Part shown: positions 1-6,892 of the stretch, piece by piece
Layout of the letters: the number at the start of each line of letters is the position of its first letter
Numbering within the stretch: position 1 is the first letter of the stretch
NCBI GenBank assembly: GCA_964507395.1
Contig: CAZDQE010000052.1
Location: forward strand, 1 to 15,950
Source: SIG575 sp964507395
GTDB lineage: Bacteria; Bacillota; Clostridia; Oscillospirales; Acutalibacteraceae
Direction: 5' to 3'
DNA: 15,950 nt
The notes under the pieces: generated by a model
The model's database searches: none
What the model saw: the letters and a program-made list of their open reading frames with translations, nothing else
Told to the model about the DNA's origin: nothing
Position numbers and translations under genes: made by a program

Positions 1-63
1 CACGGCGATGAAAAACCTGAGCCTAAGCCAAGAGAAGAAAGCCGTATTCAGTTGGTAAAATAA
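1..63 (+). CDS. 3' end of an unidentified upstream gene (partial)
   Basis: Reading from base 1, twenty sense codons run into a TAA stop at 61-63. The visible tail is charged and proline/glutamate-rich (it contains EKPEPKPREE), which looks like a disordered C-terminus. A hairpin with a short T-run follows 7 bases later, as expected behind a gene end. The protein cannot be identified from 20 residues. The call rests on the open frame, the stop placement and the hairpin. Confidence 0.5.
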   Translation, partial: HGDEKPEPKPREESRIQLVK

Positions 64-70
64 TATTCAG

Positions 71-104
71 AGAGGTTGTTTCATTTTTGATTCAACCTCT
101 TTTA
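71..104 (+). terminator. Intrinsic terminator of the upstream gene
   Basis: AGAGGTTG (71-78) pairs perfectly with CAACCTCT (93-100) across a 14-base loop, followed by TTTAATTT. The 8-bp stem and broken T-run suggest a moderate terminator. It ends only 4-8 bases before the ribosome binding site of the HAD gene, so there is no room for a promoter between them. The HAD gene must use read-through or a promoter lying within or before the hairpin. Confidence 0.6.
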
Positions 105-119
105 ATTTGGAGTGATAAA

Positions 120-941
120 ATGAAAACACTTTATATTTCCGACCTCGACGGAACACTTCTGAATAACAGTGCAGAAATTACAGAGAGAAGCAGAACTTTT
201 CTGAATGAATTTATATCGAAGGGAAATTACTTTTCCGTAGCCACTGCAAGGACAGGTGCAACAGTTGTTCAGATGCTTGAGGGTGTTTCTGTTAACGTGC
301 CTGTGGTTCTGATGAACGGAGTTGCATCTTACGATATCAGAAATAAAAAGTATGTATGTGTTCATGTTTTCAGTGATAAAGCAAAGGAAGAATTTTTAAG
401 TGAAGTCTGTTCTTTCGGCTCACCCGGTTTTCTCTATTGCATTGATGAAGACAGCCTTTCAACATATTATGAGAATACAGATTCTCCAAATGCCGAAATT
501 TTCATAAACGAGCGTGAGAAAAAATTCGGCAAAAAGTTCACTAAGGTTGAAAGCTTTATGGAGTGTACGGAAAACAGTGTTGTATATTATTCTTATTCTG
601 ACACTTATGAAAAACTGAAACCGCTCTACGATAAAACAAAAGAAATCAAAGGTCTCAGAATTGAATTTTACCGCGACACATATCATCCCGATTTCTGGTA
701 TTTTGAGGTATGTTCAGAAAACGCTTCAAAGTACAATGCGGTGAAATGGCTCAGAGAAAAATACGGCTTTGAAAAGGTAGTAGCTTTCGGTGACAACCTG
801 AACGATATTCCGCTTTTTGAGGCGTCCGATGAGTCTTACGCAGTGGAAAACGCAAAGGAAGATGTAAAAAAATACGCCACCGCAGTAATCGGCAAAAATA
901 CAGACGATGCAGTGGCAGAATTTCTTAATACACTGAAATAA
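120..941 (+). CDS. Cof-type HAD-superfamily phosphatase
   Basis: A 273-residue cytosolic Mg-dependent phosphohydrolase of the HAD IIB (Cof/YidA-like) group, which usually acts on sugar phosphates, nucleotides or cofactors. The exact substrate cannot be read from sequence. Motif I is DLDGT at residues 8-12 (nucleophile D8, acid/base D10), motif II is T42 in SVATAR, motif III is K204, and motif IV is GDNLNDI at 224-230 (D225, D229). The cap lies roughly at 85-190, between motifs II and III, as is typical of type IIB. Length fits the family (about 270). The ATG at 120 is chosen because GGAG (108-111) sits just upstream and motif I falls at the normal distance. An in-frame TTG at 87 lies inside the upstream terminator. 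The gene ends directly at a palindromic terminator shared with the convergent small gene. Confidence 0.9.
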   Translation: MKTLYISDLDGTLLNNSAEITERSRTFLNEFISKGNYFSVATARTGATVVQMLEGVSVNVPVVLMNGVASYDIRNKKYVCVHVFSDKAKEEFLSEVCSFGSPGFLYCIDEDSLSTYYENTDSPNAEIFINEREKKFGKKFTKVESFMECTENSVVYYSYSDTYEKLKPLYDKTKEIKGLRIEFYRDTYHPDFWYFEVCSENASKYNAVKWLREKYGFEKVVAFGDNLNDIPLFEASDESYAVENAKEDVKKYATAVIGKNTDDAVAEFLNTLK

Positions 942-963
942 AAGGGCGGATATCCGCCCTTTT
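941..963. terminator. Bidirectional palindromic terminator
   Basis: AAAGGGCGGAT followed by its exact reverse complement (941-962), then TTTT on the + side and TTTTATTT on the minus side. It lies between the stop codons of the rightward HAD gene and the leftward small gene (stop at 968-970), so it can serve both. Confidence 0.8.
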
Positions 964-967
964 AAAT

Positions 968-1144
968 TTACATACTTCCAAGATAACTGCCGATGTTTTT
1001 GATTGCCTTTTCAGCACTCTTTTTCATGCTTGTCATAGTAGGATTTTTTGACATCATCGCACCGCCGATAAGTGCTGCACCGCTGCCGATTGCCATGGCA
1101 ATACCTACACCTGTCATAACATTTTTGCCGTTTGTCTTTTTCAT
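968..1144 (-). CDS. Small glycine/alanine-rich membrane-type protein (58 aa)
   Basis: A 58-codon reading frame, ATG at 1144-1142 and TAA at 970-968, with an excellent AAGGAGG ribosome binding site 8 bases before the start. The product begins MKKTNGKNVMTGVGIAMAIG, continues with a Gly/Ala/Met-rich stretch at about 11-31 that could be one short membrane helix, and ends with a basic amphipathic-looking segment (KKSAEKAIKNIGSYL). Short proteins of this layout, with an N-terminal charged residue cluster, a Gly-rich hydrophobic stretch and a Lys-rich tail, are common and uncharacterised in Clostridia. I know no function. The gene is monocistronic, faces the HAD gene over a shared terminator, and is divergent from trmL. 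The RBS, the coding-like composition and the terminator support it as real despite its length. Confidence 0.75.
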   Translation of the reverse strand: MKKTNGKNVMTGVGIAMAIGSGAALIGGAMMSKNPTMTSMKKSAEKAIKNIGSYLGSM

Positions 1145-1224
1145 AAAATATTCCTCCTTGATACAGATTAGTCTTCCGACAGATATAGTTTTTGAAAACG
1201 CCTTATAAAAATGTCAAGAAAATA

Positions 1225-1254
1225 TTGAAAATGACATACGGAAAATGTTATAAT
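1225..1254 (+). promoter_or_regulatory. Promoter of the trmL operon
   Basis: TTGAAA (1225-1230), 18-base spacer, TATAAT (1249-1254), with an extended TG one base upstream of the -10 (TGTTATAAT). It fits vegetative sigma-A. A transcript would start near 1261, giving a leader of about 18 bases before trmL. Confidence 0.8.
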
Positions 1255-1278
1255 AAATAAATTGAAAGGGATGAAAAT

Positions 1279-1779
1279 ATGCCGTCTTTAAACATTGTAC
1301 TCGTAGAGCCTGAAATTCCCCAGAATACAGGCAATATTGCAAGGACCTGCGCCGCAACGGGAGCACGTCTTCATATTATTGAGCCTATGGGTTTTAAAAT
1401 TGACGATAAAAAATTAAAAAGAGCAGGACTTGATTACTGGCATCTGCTTGACATAACTTACTATAAGAATATTGATGAATTTTACGCAAAAAATAACGGT
1501 GAATACTTTTATTTTTCCACTAAAGCTCAGCATATATACTCAGACATAAAATACCCTGAAAATACATATCTTTTTTTCGGAAAAGAAACAAAAGGCCTGC
1601 CTGAGGAATTGCTTTTCAAAAACCCTGACAGATGCGTGAGAATGCCGATGATAAACTCGTCACATGCGAGAAGCCTCAATCTTTCAAACTGCGTGTGTGT
1701 AGGTGCATTTGAGGTTTTAAGACAGTGGGGATATCCCGAACTTCTCTGTGAGGGGAAGCTTACAAAATTTGATTGGTGA
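1279..1779 (+). CDS. trmL: tRNA (cytidine/uridine-34-2'-O)-methyltransferase TrmL
   Basis: A 166-residue SPOUT-class SAM-dependent methyltransferase. The family methylates the 2'-OH of the wobble nucleotide (C34 or cmnm5U34) of tRNA-Leu isoacceptors. The whole protein follows the YibK/TrmL pattern: NIVLVEPEIPQNTGNIART at 5-23, LHIIEPMGF at 31-39, AGLDYW at 49-54, the knot-forming FGKETKGLP at 100-108, and the SAM-binding knot loop MPM...SLNLSN at 122-137. Length is normal for the family (about 155-165). The ATG at 1279 has AAAGGGA 7-8 bases upstream. It is the first gene of a three-gene operon: its stop (1777-1779) overlaps the ribosome binding site of the next gene. Its link to the two following envelope proteins is probably only transcriptional. 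Confidence 0.95.
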   Translation: MPSLNIVLVEPEIPQNTGNIARTCAATGARLHIIEPMGFKIDDKKLKRAGLDYWHLLDITYYKNIDEFYAKNNGEYFYFSTKAQHIYSDIKYPENTYLFFGKETKGLPEELLFKNPDRCVRMPMINSSHARSLNLSNCVCVGAFEVLRQWGYPELLCEGKLTKFDW

Positions 1780-1791
1780 GGAGGATGCTTT

Positions 1792-2673
1792 GTGAACTGG
1801 ATTTGGCACGGCAGCTCAGATGTAGTTTTTAAAACCGATACTGAACGAAAAAAAGATAAGCTGAAAAAAAGCATTCTCATCTTTTTAGGTTCCGCAGTAA
1901 TTGTAGTTATTCTTGCTGCATTTTTCCTTATGCTTTCATATGATTTCGATATCTCTAATGTTATCGGCTCAGGGGGCGGAGAAGTAATCGGCGAGAACGA
2001 CAGCTTTGTTGTGAAAAAAGTTGAGGGCGAAGAGAATATTCTCATGTACTGTACAGACGATGATGAGGAAAAGGTGATCTTCCTCGCGGCAGTCAGGTTT
2101 GATATGACGGAAAAGGAAATAAAGGTTTTGCCGATTTCTGTAAGTGATAAAATTTTTACTTTTAACGCTAAAAAAGTAAATGCAAGCAAATGCTTCAGTG
2201 AGGCGGGGGAGCTGCAGCTCGTAAAATCAGCAGGTGAATACATGGGCATAGAGTTTGATAAATACATCGGCTGTAAGGAAGGCAGTGTTGAAGGAATAAC
2301 TGCGAATTTTGAGCCTCTTCAGATGGAATTTGAAAGAGATATGACCTTTAAAAGAGATTCTGACACAGTTGTCTTTGAGGAAGGCACACATGAGCTTTCA
2401 GACGATGTTGTTGTAAAGCTTCTGACTTATTCTTCAGGCGAAGGTGAAAACGAGTTCAGAGCACAGCTTCTTCTTCAGATGTTCAAGCAGTATTTTAATG
2501 AAACATCTGTTGAAAACAGAAGCATAATTTATTCCAACATTATCAGTCAGACAGACAGTGACATTTCTGTTGTAGATTTTACTTCCTATAAGGATTATAT
2601 AGTTGTTCTCTCAAGTGACAGTGTTAAGAAAAAATATACTGTTGCTGAGAATCCGGATGATTTCAAGGAGTGA
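1792..2673 (+). CDS. Membrane-anchored protein with degenerate LCP-like ectodomain
   Basis: A 293-residue protein starting at a GTG, chosen because AGGAGG (1779-1784) lies 7 bases upstream and no better in-frame start exists. Residues 1-26 are basic and cytoplasmic, 27-50 form one transmembrane helix (ILIFLGSAVIVVILAAFFLM), and the rest should be outside. The ectodomain follows the order of a LytR-CpsA-Psr domain only weakly: VRFDMTEKEIKVLPISVSD (101-119) sits where families have R-x-D ... SIPRD, GTHELSDDVVVKLLTY (198-213) where they have the G-x-x-L-x-G-x-x-A-L-x-Y segment, and RAQLLLQMF (223-231) where they have R-Q-x. The SIPRD arginine is not present and the R-x-R-x-D-G-D segment is absent, so attachment of glycopolymers to the wall by the usual chemistry is doubtful. 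It could also be an unrelated envelope protein. It is translated 12 bases after trmL and just before a transglutaminase-like envelope protein. Confidence 0.55.
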   Translation: MNWIWHGSSDVVFKTDTERKKDKLKKSILIFLGSAVIVVILAAFFLMLSYDFDISNVIGSGGGEVIGENDSFVVKKVEGEENILMYCTDDDEEKVIFLAAVRFDMTEKEIKVLPISVSDKIFTFNAKKVNASKCFSEAGELQLVKSAGEYMGIEFDKYIGCKEGSVEGITANFEPLQMEFERDMTFKRDSDTVVFEEGTHELSDDVVVKLLTYSSGEGENEFRAQLLLQMFKQYFNETSVENRSIIYSNIISQTDSDISVVDFTSYKDYIVVLSSDSVKKKYTVAENPDDFKE

Positions 2674-2680
2674 AAAAATT

Positions 2681-3844
2681 TTGATTAAGAAAATATTATC
2701 AGTAGTTCTCACCCTTGTTCTTGGTGTGGGTTCAGGCTTTTTGCTGTGGCTCGTGGCAATGGACGGCAGTGAGAAAATCAAGGAGAGAACATCTTCTCTT
2801 CCTGAAAAACCGCAGTATACATACGATGGATTTTATTACGGAAATCTTGATGATGATGAAAAAATTGCTTACGAGCAGATTGTTTCAAAAATTGAAGAAA
2901 TGCCGAAAAAGATTCAGATTCCGCTCCTTGATGATGAAGGGCTGTCAGATGTTTTTGAAGCACTTCTGTACGATAATCCTACATTTTTCTTTCTTGCCGA
3001 AAACTGTAAAACTGAAACCAACAGCTTTGGTAACTGCTATTTTATCCCTGAATACACAATGAATCTTTATGAATATGACGAGAGCATGGCAGAGCTTGAA
3101 AAGGTGAGAGATGATGTAAAATCAAAGCTTGCGGACTATGTTCATGACTATGATAAGGAACTTATAATTCACGATTATATAGTTGATAAATGTGAATATG
3201 TTGAAAAAACAGGCGGAACATATTCCTCGGTTTACGGATGTCTTGTAAACGGTCAGGCTTCATGCGAGGGTTATGCAAAGGCAGTGAAATATCTTCTTGA
3301 TGAAGAGGGAATTGAAAATTATCTTGCAGTCGGCACAACTGAGGGAGAAACACCGTCTTCCGGAACAGGTCACGCATGGAACATTGTAAAAATAGGCGGC
3401 GGATATTATCATCTTGATGCAACATGGAATGACCCCGAGAGCGAAGAAAATATTGTCAGCTATGCGTATTTCAATATAAATGACGAGGAGATTTCGGAAA
3501 CCCACACTGTTGAAGAAAGATTTCTCGGCAGATGCACTGAAATTGAAGAAAATTATTACGTAAAAAATTCAATTTATTTTACTGAATATTCAGGCTCTGC
3601 AAGAGATGCGGTTACGTCGGAATTTGTAAAGCAGGCAAGGCTCGGCACAGACTGTGTTTCTTTCAGAATGTCAGACAGCGATTCTCTTAAGGCTGCAAAG
3701 GAAGCACTTTTTGATATGAACGGAATTTACAGTATTCTTCTTTCGGCAAGCCTGATGACAGATGAATCACTTTCTCAGGATAAAATCATGTATTCTGTCG
3801 ATGAAAAGCATAATATCATAACAATCTGGGAGTTTATCGTTTGA
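2681..3844 (+). CDS. Membrane-anchored transglutaminase-like protein
   Basis: A 387-residue protein of the transglutaminase/cysteine-protease superfamily (Transglut_core), probably acting outside the cell on wall or surface proteins. Residues 3-26 are a signal anchor (KKILSVVLTLVLGVGSGFLLWLVAM). A linker and helical region follow, then the core at about 180-250 with a complete Cys-His-Asp triad: C195 in ASCEGYA, H231 in GHAWN and D246 in HLDATWND. The C-terminal 120 residues are not recognised. The TTG at 2681 is preferred because AAGGAG (2665-2670) is 10 bases upstream and it places the signal sequence at the N-terminus. An ATG at 2657 would add eight residues and lacks a good RBS. The gene begins 7 bases after the LCP-like gene and closes the operon. 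Substrate and direction (cross-linking or proteolysis) are unknown. Confidence 0.85.
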   Translation: MIKKILSVVLTLVLGVGSGFLLWLVAMDGSEKIKERTSSLPEKPQYTYDGFYYGNLDDDEKIAYEQIVSKIEEMPKKIQIPLLDDEGLSDVFEALLYDNPTFFFLAENCKTETNSFGNCYFIPEYTMNLYEYDESMAELEKVRDDVKSKLADYVHDYDKELIIHDYIVDKCEYVEKTGGTYSSVYGCLVNGQASCEGYAKAVKYLLDEEGIENYLAVGTTEGETPSSGTGHAWNIVKIGGGYYHLDATWNDPESEENIVSYAYFNINDEEISETHTVEERFLGRCTEIEENYYVKNSIYFTEYSGSARDAVTSEFVKQARLGTDCVSFRMSDSDSLKAAKEALFDMNGIYSILLSASLMTDESLSQDKIMYSVDEKHNIITIWEFIV

Positions 3845-3846
3845 AA

Positions 3847-3891
3847 TAATCCCACAAGGTAAGAGTGCCTTGTGGGATTAATTATTTTTTT
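3847..3891 (+). terminator. Terminator of the trmL operon
   Basis: A perfect 13-bp stem (3847-3859 with 3868-3880, core ATCCCACAAGG), an 8-base loop, then ATTATTTTTTT. It starts 3 bases after the stop of the transglutaminase-like gene. Confidence 0.9.
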
Positions 3892-3892
3892 G

Positions 3893-3921
3893 TTGATTTA
3901 GAAAGAAATTTATGTTATTAT
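3893..3921 (+). promoter_or_regulatory. Promoter of the serine hydrolase gene
   Basis: TTGATT (3893-3898), 17-base spacer, TATTAT (3916-3921) with an extended TG (TGTTATTAT). It directly follows the T-run of the preceding terminator. The predicted start near 3928 gives a leader of about 34 bases to the ATG at 3962. Confidence 0.7.
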
Positions 3922-3961
3922 CTGTATATATGTAATTTTGAAACAGGAGGCGATCGGATCA

Positions 3962-5548
3962 ATGATTTATACAGATGGTCTTGTAAGAGCATCATGTCCC
4001 GAAGAAGCAGGTGTAGATACCTTTGTTCTGAGAGACTTTTTTGATGAGCTTAAGAAAAAGGAATATCGCTTTAAAAATATTATGATTCTGCGAAAGGGTA
4101 AGGTTGTAGCCGAGTGCACACGCTATCCCTTTGTGTCGGAAATGCCTCATACCATGTTTTCATTTTCAAAGGCCATAACCGCAATTGCAATAGGCTTTGC
4201 AATTCATGAGGGTCTGCTTCGTCTTGATACGACAATCGAGGAGCTTTTCGGTGATACATACAGTGAAAAACTGATGAAGAAGAATGAGGGTATTACTGTT
4301 CGCCATCTTCTTAACATGACTTCAGGTAAATCTGTCAGCCTTCTTGATAATAAGGAAAAGGGCAAATGGCTTGATACCTATATCAAGTCCCACCGCTATG
4401 CAAAGCCGGGAAAAAAATTCAAGTATGTAAGCGAAAATACTTATGTTCTCGGCAGGATGCTTGCAAAGGTTTCGGGACTTACAATCAGCGAATATTTAAA
4501 GCCCAGACTTTTTGAGCCTCTCAAAATGGATATTCCTTTCTGGGAAAAGGATGAGTTTGGTTTTGATGCCGGCGGCTGGGGAATTTTTATGAATATTGAG
4601 GATATGGCAAAGCTTAGTCAGTGCTTCCTTCAGAACGGCGTATGGAACGGCGTTCAGGTGATTCCCGAGGGTTGGGTAGAGGCTATGACAACTCCCTACA
4701 CACGAGGACTTTACGGGCTTGATGCCAAAGAACTCGGCTTCGGCTACAACACCTGGTGCGGACGTCATGACGGATATTTCAGATTTGAGGGACTTTATTC
4801 TCAGTTTGCGTTTTTCTATCCGAGAGAGGAAGCATGCGTTGTAATCAACTGCAGTGATATCAAGCATAAGGTGATTTTTGACCTTGTTGATAAATATTTC
4901 CCAATGGCATTCAAGGATGATTTGCAGGTAGTTTCCGAGGACATCGCCGAGGAATTCAAGGAAAGCCTCAGAACCTTTTCGTATAAAATTCTGCCTGCAG
5001 CACCGAGAAATTTTGCTTCGGAAAACGGTCTTAATGACAATATTTATAAGATGCTGCCGATGAAATCCGCAACGCTTTTACCGCTTTCTTCAACATATAT
5101 GCTTAAATCAAAGCCGGGATATCTGAATAACATCAAATTCAGATTCGGTGAAGATTATGCTGAAATGACATGGGACGAGAAGAATGCGGGAAAGAATGTT
5201 ATCTGCATTAATCTTGACGGTAAGAGAAGGATAAGCAGTGTTCATTTCGGCGATATGCACGTACATGTTCTTGCATACGGTGCGTGGCGTGAGGACGGAA
5301 AGCTTGAGATTCAGTTCTACACAATGGAAATTCCTGAGGTCAGAACATGGGTAGTTGGGTTTGATAAAAATAAAATCAGAATCAAAAATACACTCAGTCC
5401 CAATCTTTACGAAACACTTGATAATAAATACCGCTTTGAAGGAATCAAGACAAACTTTTTGTTTGATATTGTGGCTAAAATTTCAAACTTTGCAGGCAAT
5501 CTGATTTTTGTTGGGACATATCTTACGGGAAAACTTAAGAAAAAATAA
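3962..5548 (+). CDS. Serine hydrolase, class C beta-lactamase family
   Basis: A 528-residue protein with a beta-lactamase-related serine hydrolase domain at about residues 12-315. This family contains esterases, D-amino-acid peptidases and amide hydrolases, and most members are not resistance enzymes. The SxxK nucleophile motif is SFSK at 67-70 (S67, K70), the tyrosine motif is Y155 in KYVSENTYVLG, and GLYSQFAFFYP at 277-287 fits the last conserved strand region. There is no signal peptide, so the enzyme is predicted to be cytoplasmic. Residues after about 330 form an extra domain of some 190 residues, rich in beta-type sequence with several aromatic residues, which I do not recognise. The ATG at 3962 is used with AGGAGG (3945-3950) and an 11-base spacing. 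An in-frame TTG at 3938 lies before that RBS and is rejected. It is monocistronic and ends at a terminator facing ilvE. Substrate unknown. Confidence 0.85.
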   Translation: MIYTDGLVRASCPEEAGVDTFVLRDFFDELKKKEYRFKNIMILRKGKVVAECTRYPFVSEMPHTMFSFSKAITAIAIGFAIHEGLLRLDTTIEELFGDTYSEKLMKKNEGITVRHLLNMTSGKSVSLLDNKEKGKWLDTYIKSHRYAKPGKKFKYVSENTYVLGRMLAKVSGLTISEYLKPRLFEPLKMDIPFWEKDEFGFDAGGWGIFMNIEDMAKLSQCFLQNGVWNGVQVIPEGWVEAMTTPYTRGLYGLDAKELGFGYNTWCGRHDGYFRFEGLYSQFAFFYPREEACVVINCSDIKHKVIFDLVDKYFPMAFKDDLQVVSEDIAEEFKESLRTFSYKILPAAPRNFASENGLNDNIYKMLPMKSATLLPLSSTYMLKSKPGYLNNIKFRFGEDYAEMTWDEKNAGKNVICINLDGKRRISSVHFGDMHVHVLAYGAWREDGKLEIQFYTMEIPEVRTWVVGFDKNKIRIKNTLSPNLYETLDNKYRFEGIKTNFLFDIVAKISNFAGNLIFVGTYLTGKLKKK

Positions 5549-5552
5549 AAAT

Positions 5553-5588
5553 AAAGCTCTCAAACACGTGCTGTGCTTGAGAGCTTTT
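5553..5588. terminator. Bidirectional terminator between serine hydrolase and ilvE
   Basis: AAAGCTCTCAA (5553-5563) pairs perfectly with TTGAGAGCTTT (5577-5587), with three further inner pairs. T-rich tails occur on both strands (TTTTGT on +, TTATTTTTATTTTT on minus). It lies between the convergent stops at 5548 and 5599. Confidence 0.9.
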
Positions 5589-5598
5589 GTAAATTGAA

Positions 5599-6663
5599 TC
5601 AGACCTTAAGTGTCCAATCGAACTTGTCTTCTTTCTCTCCCCACTGAATACCTGTGAGTTCATCATAAAGATGTTGAGTGAGCGTGCCGATTTCGCCGTT
5701 GTTGATAACGTAATCTGTTCCTTCGTAAGAGAGAAGACCGATAGGTGAAACAACTGCAGCAGTACCGCAGCCCCATGCTTCTTCAAGTCTGCCTTCTTTG
5801 AGAGCAGTGATAACTTCGTCAACTGTGATGAATGTTTCTTCAACATCGTAGCCTTCAGATTTCATAAGCTCAATACAGCTCTTTCTTGTGATACCGGGAA
5901 GAACTGAGCCGATAAGCTTGGGAGTCTTGATTTTGCCGTCGATTTTGAACATAACGTTCATAGCGCCGACTTCTTCAATGTATTTTCTTTCAACACCGTC
6001 AAGCCAGAGAACCTGTGAGAAGCCTTTTTCTTCAGCTCTTGCAGCAGCTCTGTTACTTGCAGCATAGTTGCCGCCGCATTTTGCATAGCCTGTGCCGCCG
6101 CGTACTGCACGGACATCTTCTGTTTCGATCATGATTTTAACGGGGTTGATGCCTTCCTTGTAGTAGCTGCCGACGGGAGATGCGATAATAACATATTTTG
6201 CTTCGTCAATTGCGTGAAGACCAAGCTTTGCATCTGTTGCAATAAGGAAAGGTCTGAGATAAAGAGAAGTACCCTTCTTAGAAGGAACCCAATCCTTTTC
6301 TGTTTCAACGAACTTTGTAAGTACATGGAGAGCAAGCTCTTCGTCAATCTGAGGAAGGCAGAGTCTCTCAGCGGAATTGTTAAGTCTTCTGATGTTTTCC
6401 ATAGGTCTGAAAAGCTGAACCTCGCCGTCGGGAGTTCTGTAAGCCTTCAGGCCTTCAAAAACTTCTGCACCGTAGTGGAAAACGCAAGCAGCAGGGCTGA
6501 GTGACAGTTCACCGTAGGGAACGATTTTAGCATCATGCCAGCCTTCCTTTTTGCTGTAGTCCATCATGAACATGTAATCTGTGAAAACTTCACCGAAGCC
6601 GAGTGTGTTGGGATCGGGTTTAGCTTTCAGGGTATTTGCTTTTTCAAATTTGATATCTAACAT
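5599..6663 (-). CDS. ilvE: Branched-chain amino acid aminotransferase
   Basis: A 354-residue PLP-dependent fold-type IV transaminase that interconverts 2-oxoisocaproate, 2-oxoisovalerate and 3-methyl-2-oxovalerate with Leu, Val and Ile, using glutamate/2-oxoglutarate. It belongs to the longer (about 350 residues) group II form found in Firmicutes and eukaryotes. Motifs are GFGEVFTDYMF at 22-32, FHYGAEVFEGLKAYR at 62-76, SLYLRPF at 133-139, and GGTGYAKCGGNYA at 189-201, where K195 is the expected Schiff-base lysine. EEVGAMNVMF (230-239) and LPGITRKS (255-262) follow. The ATG at 6663-6661 is preferred: AAAAGGG is 9 bases upstream, whereas an ATG three codons earlier directly abuts the RBS. It has its own strong promoter and no T-box, attenuator or leader peptide was seen. 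Monocistronic. Confidence 0.95.
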   Translation of the reverse strand: MLDIKFEKANTLKAKPDPNTLGFGEVFTDYMFMMDYSKKEGWHDAKIVPYGELSLSPAACVFHYGAEVFEGLKAYRTPDGEVQLFRPMENIRRLNNSAERLCLPQIDEELALHVLTKFVETEKDWVPSKKGTSLYLRPFLIATDAKLGLHAIDEAKYVIIASPVGSYYKEGINPVKIMIETEDVRAVRGGTGYAKCGGNYAASNRAAARAEEKGFSQVLWLDGVERKYIEEVGAMNVMFKIDGKIKTPKLIGSVLPGITRKSCIELMKSEGYDVEETFITVDEVITALKEGRLEEAWGCGTAAVVSPIGLLSYEGTDYVINNGEIGTLTQHLYDELTGIQWGEKEDKFDWTLKV

Positions 6664-6695
6664 TTTTATCATCCCTTTTAAATGAATATAGTAAA

Positions 6696-6724
6696 ATTAT
6701 ACATCTCGTCTGAGTTTAAGTCAA
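6696..6724 (-). promoter_or_regulatory. Promoter of ilvE
   Basis: On the minus strand, TTGACT (6724-6719), 17-base spacer, TATAAT (6701-6696). A near-consensus sigma-A promoter giving a leader of about 26 bases, too short for an attenuator. Confidence 0.85.
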
Positions 6725-6750
6725 GAATAATAATGTATAAAATTTGTATG

Positions 6751-6779
6751 GCATGAAACCGTTTGTTTGGGTTTCATGC
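6751..6779. repeat. Inverted repeat between divergent ilvE and dockerin-protein genes
   Basis: GCATGAAACC (6751-6760) and GGTTTCATGC (6770-6779) are perfect 10-base arms separated by 9 bases. Neither side carries a T-run, so this is not an ordinary terminator. It lies 27 bases upstream of the ilvE -35 and about 87 bases upstream of the -10-like element of the rightward gene. It could be an operator for a dimeric regulator or an RNA hairpin. No regulator is known to me for this sequence. Confidence 0.55.
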
Positions 6780-6865
6780 TGATAAATTTGCGAAAAACCT
6801 TAATTATTCTTAATTTTTTTGCAATATGTTTTACAAAAAGGGAGAGTAAACTAACTGTGGGTATA

Positions 6866-6871
6866 TATAAT
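6866..6871 (+). promoter_or_regulatory. Candidate -10 of the dockerin-protein gene
   Basis: TATAAT at 6866-6871 in an AT-rich run, 22 bases before the start codon. No convincing -35 occurs 16-18 bases upstream, so this promoter is weak, activator-dependent, or mis-assigned. If it is used, the start would fall inside the ribosome binding site region, which argues for caution. Confidence 0.25.
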
Positions 6872-6892
6872 TTAAAGAAAGGGCGTATGTTT

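Noticed and set aside
993..1208. 71-codon plus-strand frame
   Set aside because: It is the antisense of the 58-residue minus-strand gene, lacks a ribosome binding site, and runs over the promoter spacer.
1212..1217. TTGACA on the minus strand upstream of the 58-residue gene
   Set aside because: No acceptable -10 at 16-18 bases; the promoter of the small gene could not be placed.
1527..2267. 246-codon open frame on the minus strand
   Set aside because: Antisense to trmL and the LCP-like gene, both well supported; no ribosome binding site, low-complexity Ser/Phe-rich product typical of a shadow frame.
5553..5588. Small inverted repeat as an attachment site or mobile-element end
   Set aside because: Position between convergent stops and T-rich tails on both strands fit a bidirectional terminator.
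6767..6892. N-terminal extension of the dockerin protein from an upstream in-frame ATG
   Set aside because: It would overlap the inverted repeat at 6751-6779, lacks a ribosome binding site and would bury the signal peptide 42 residues inside the protein.
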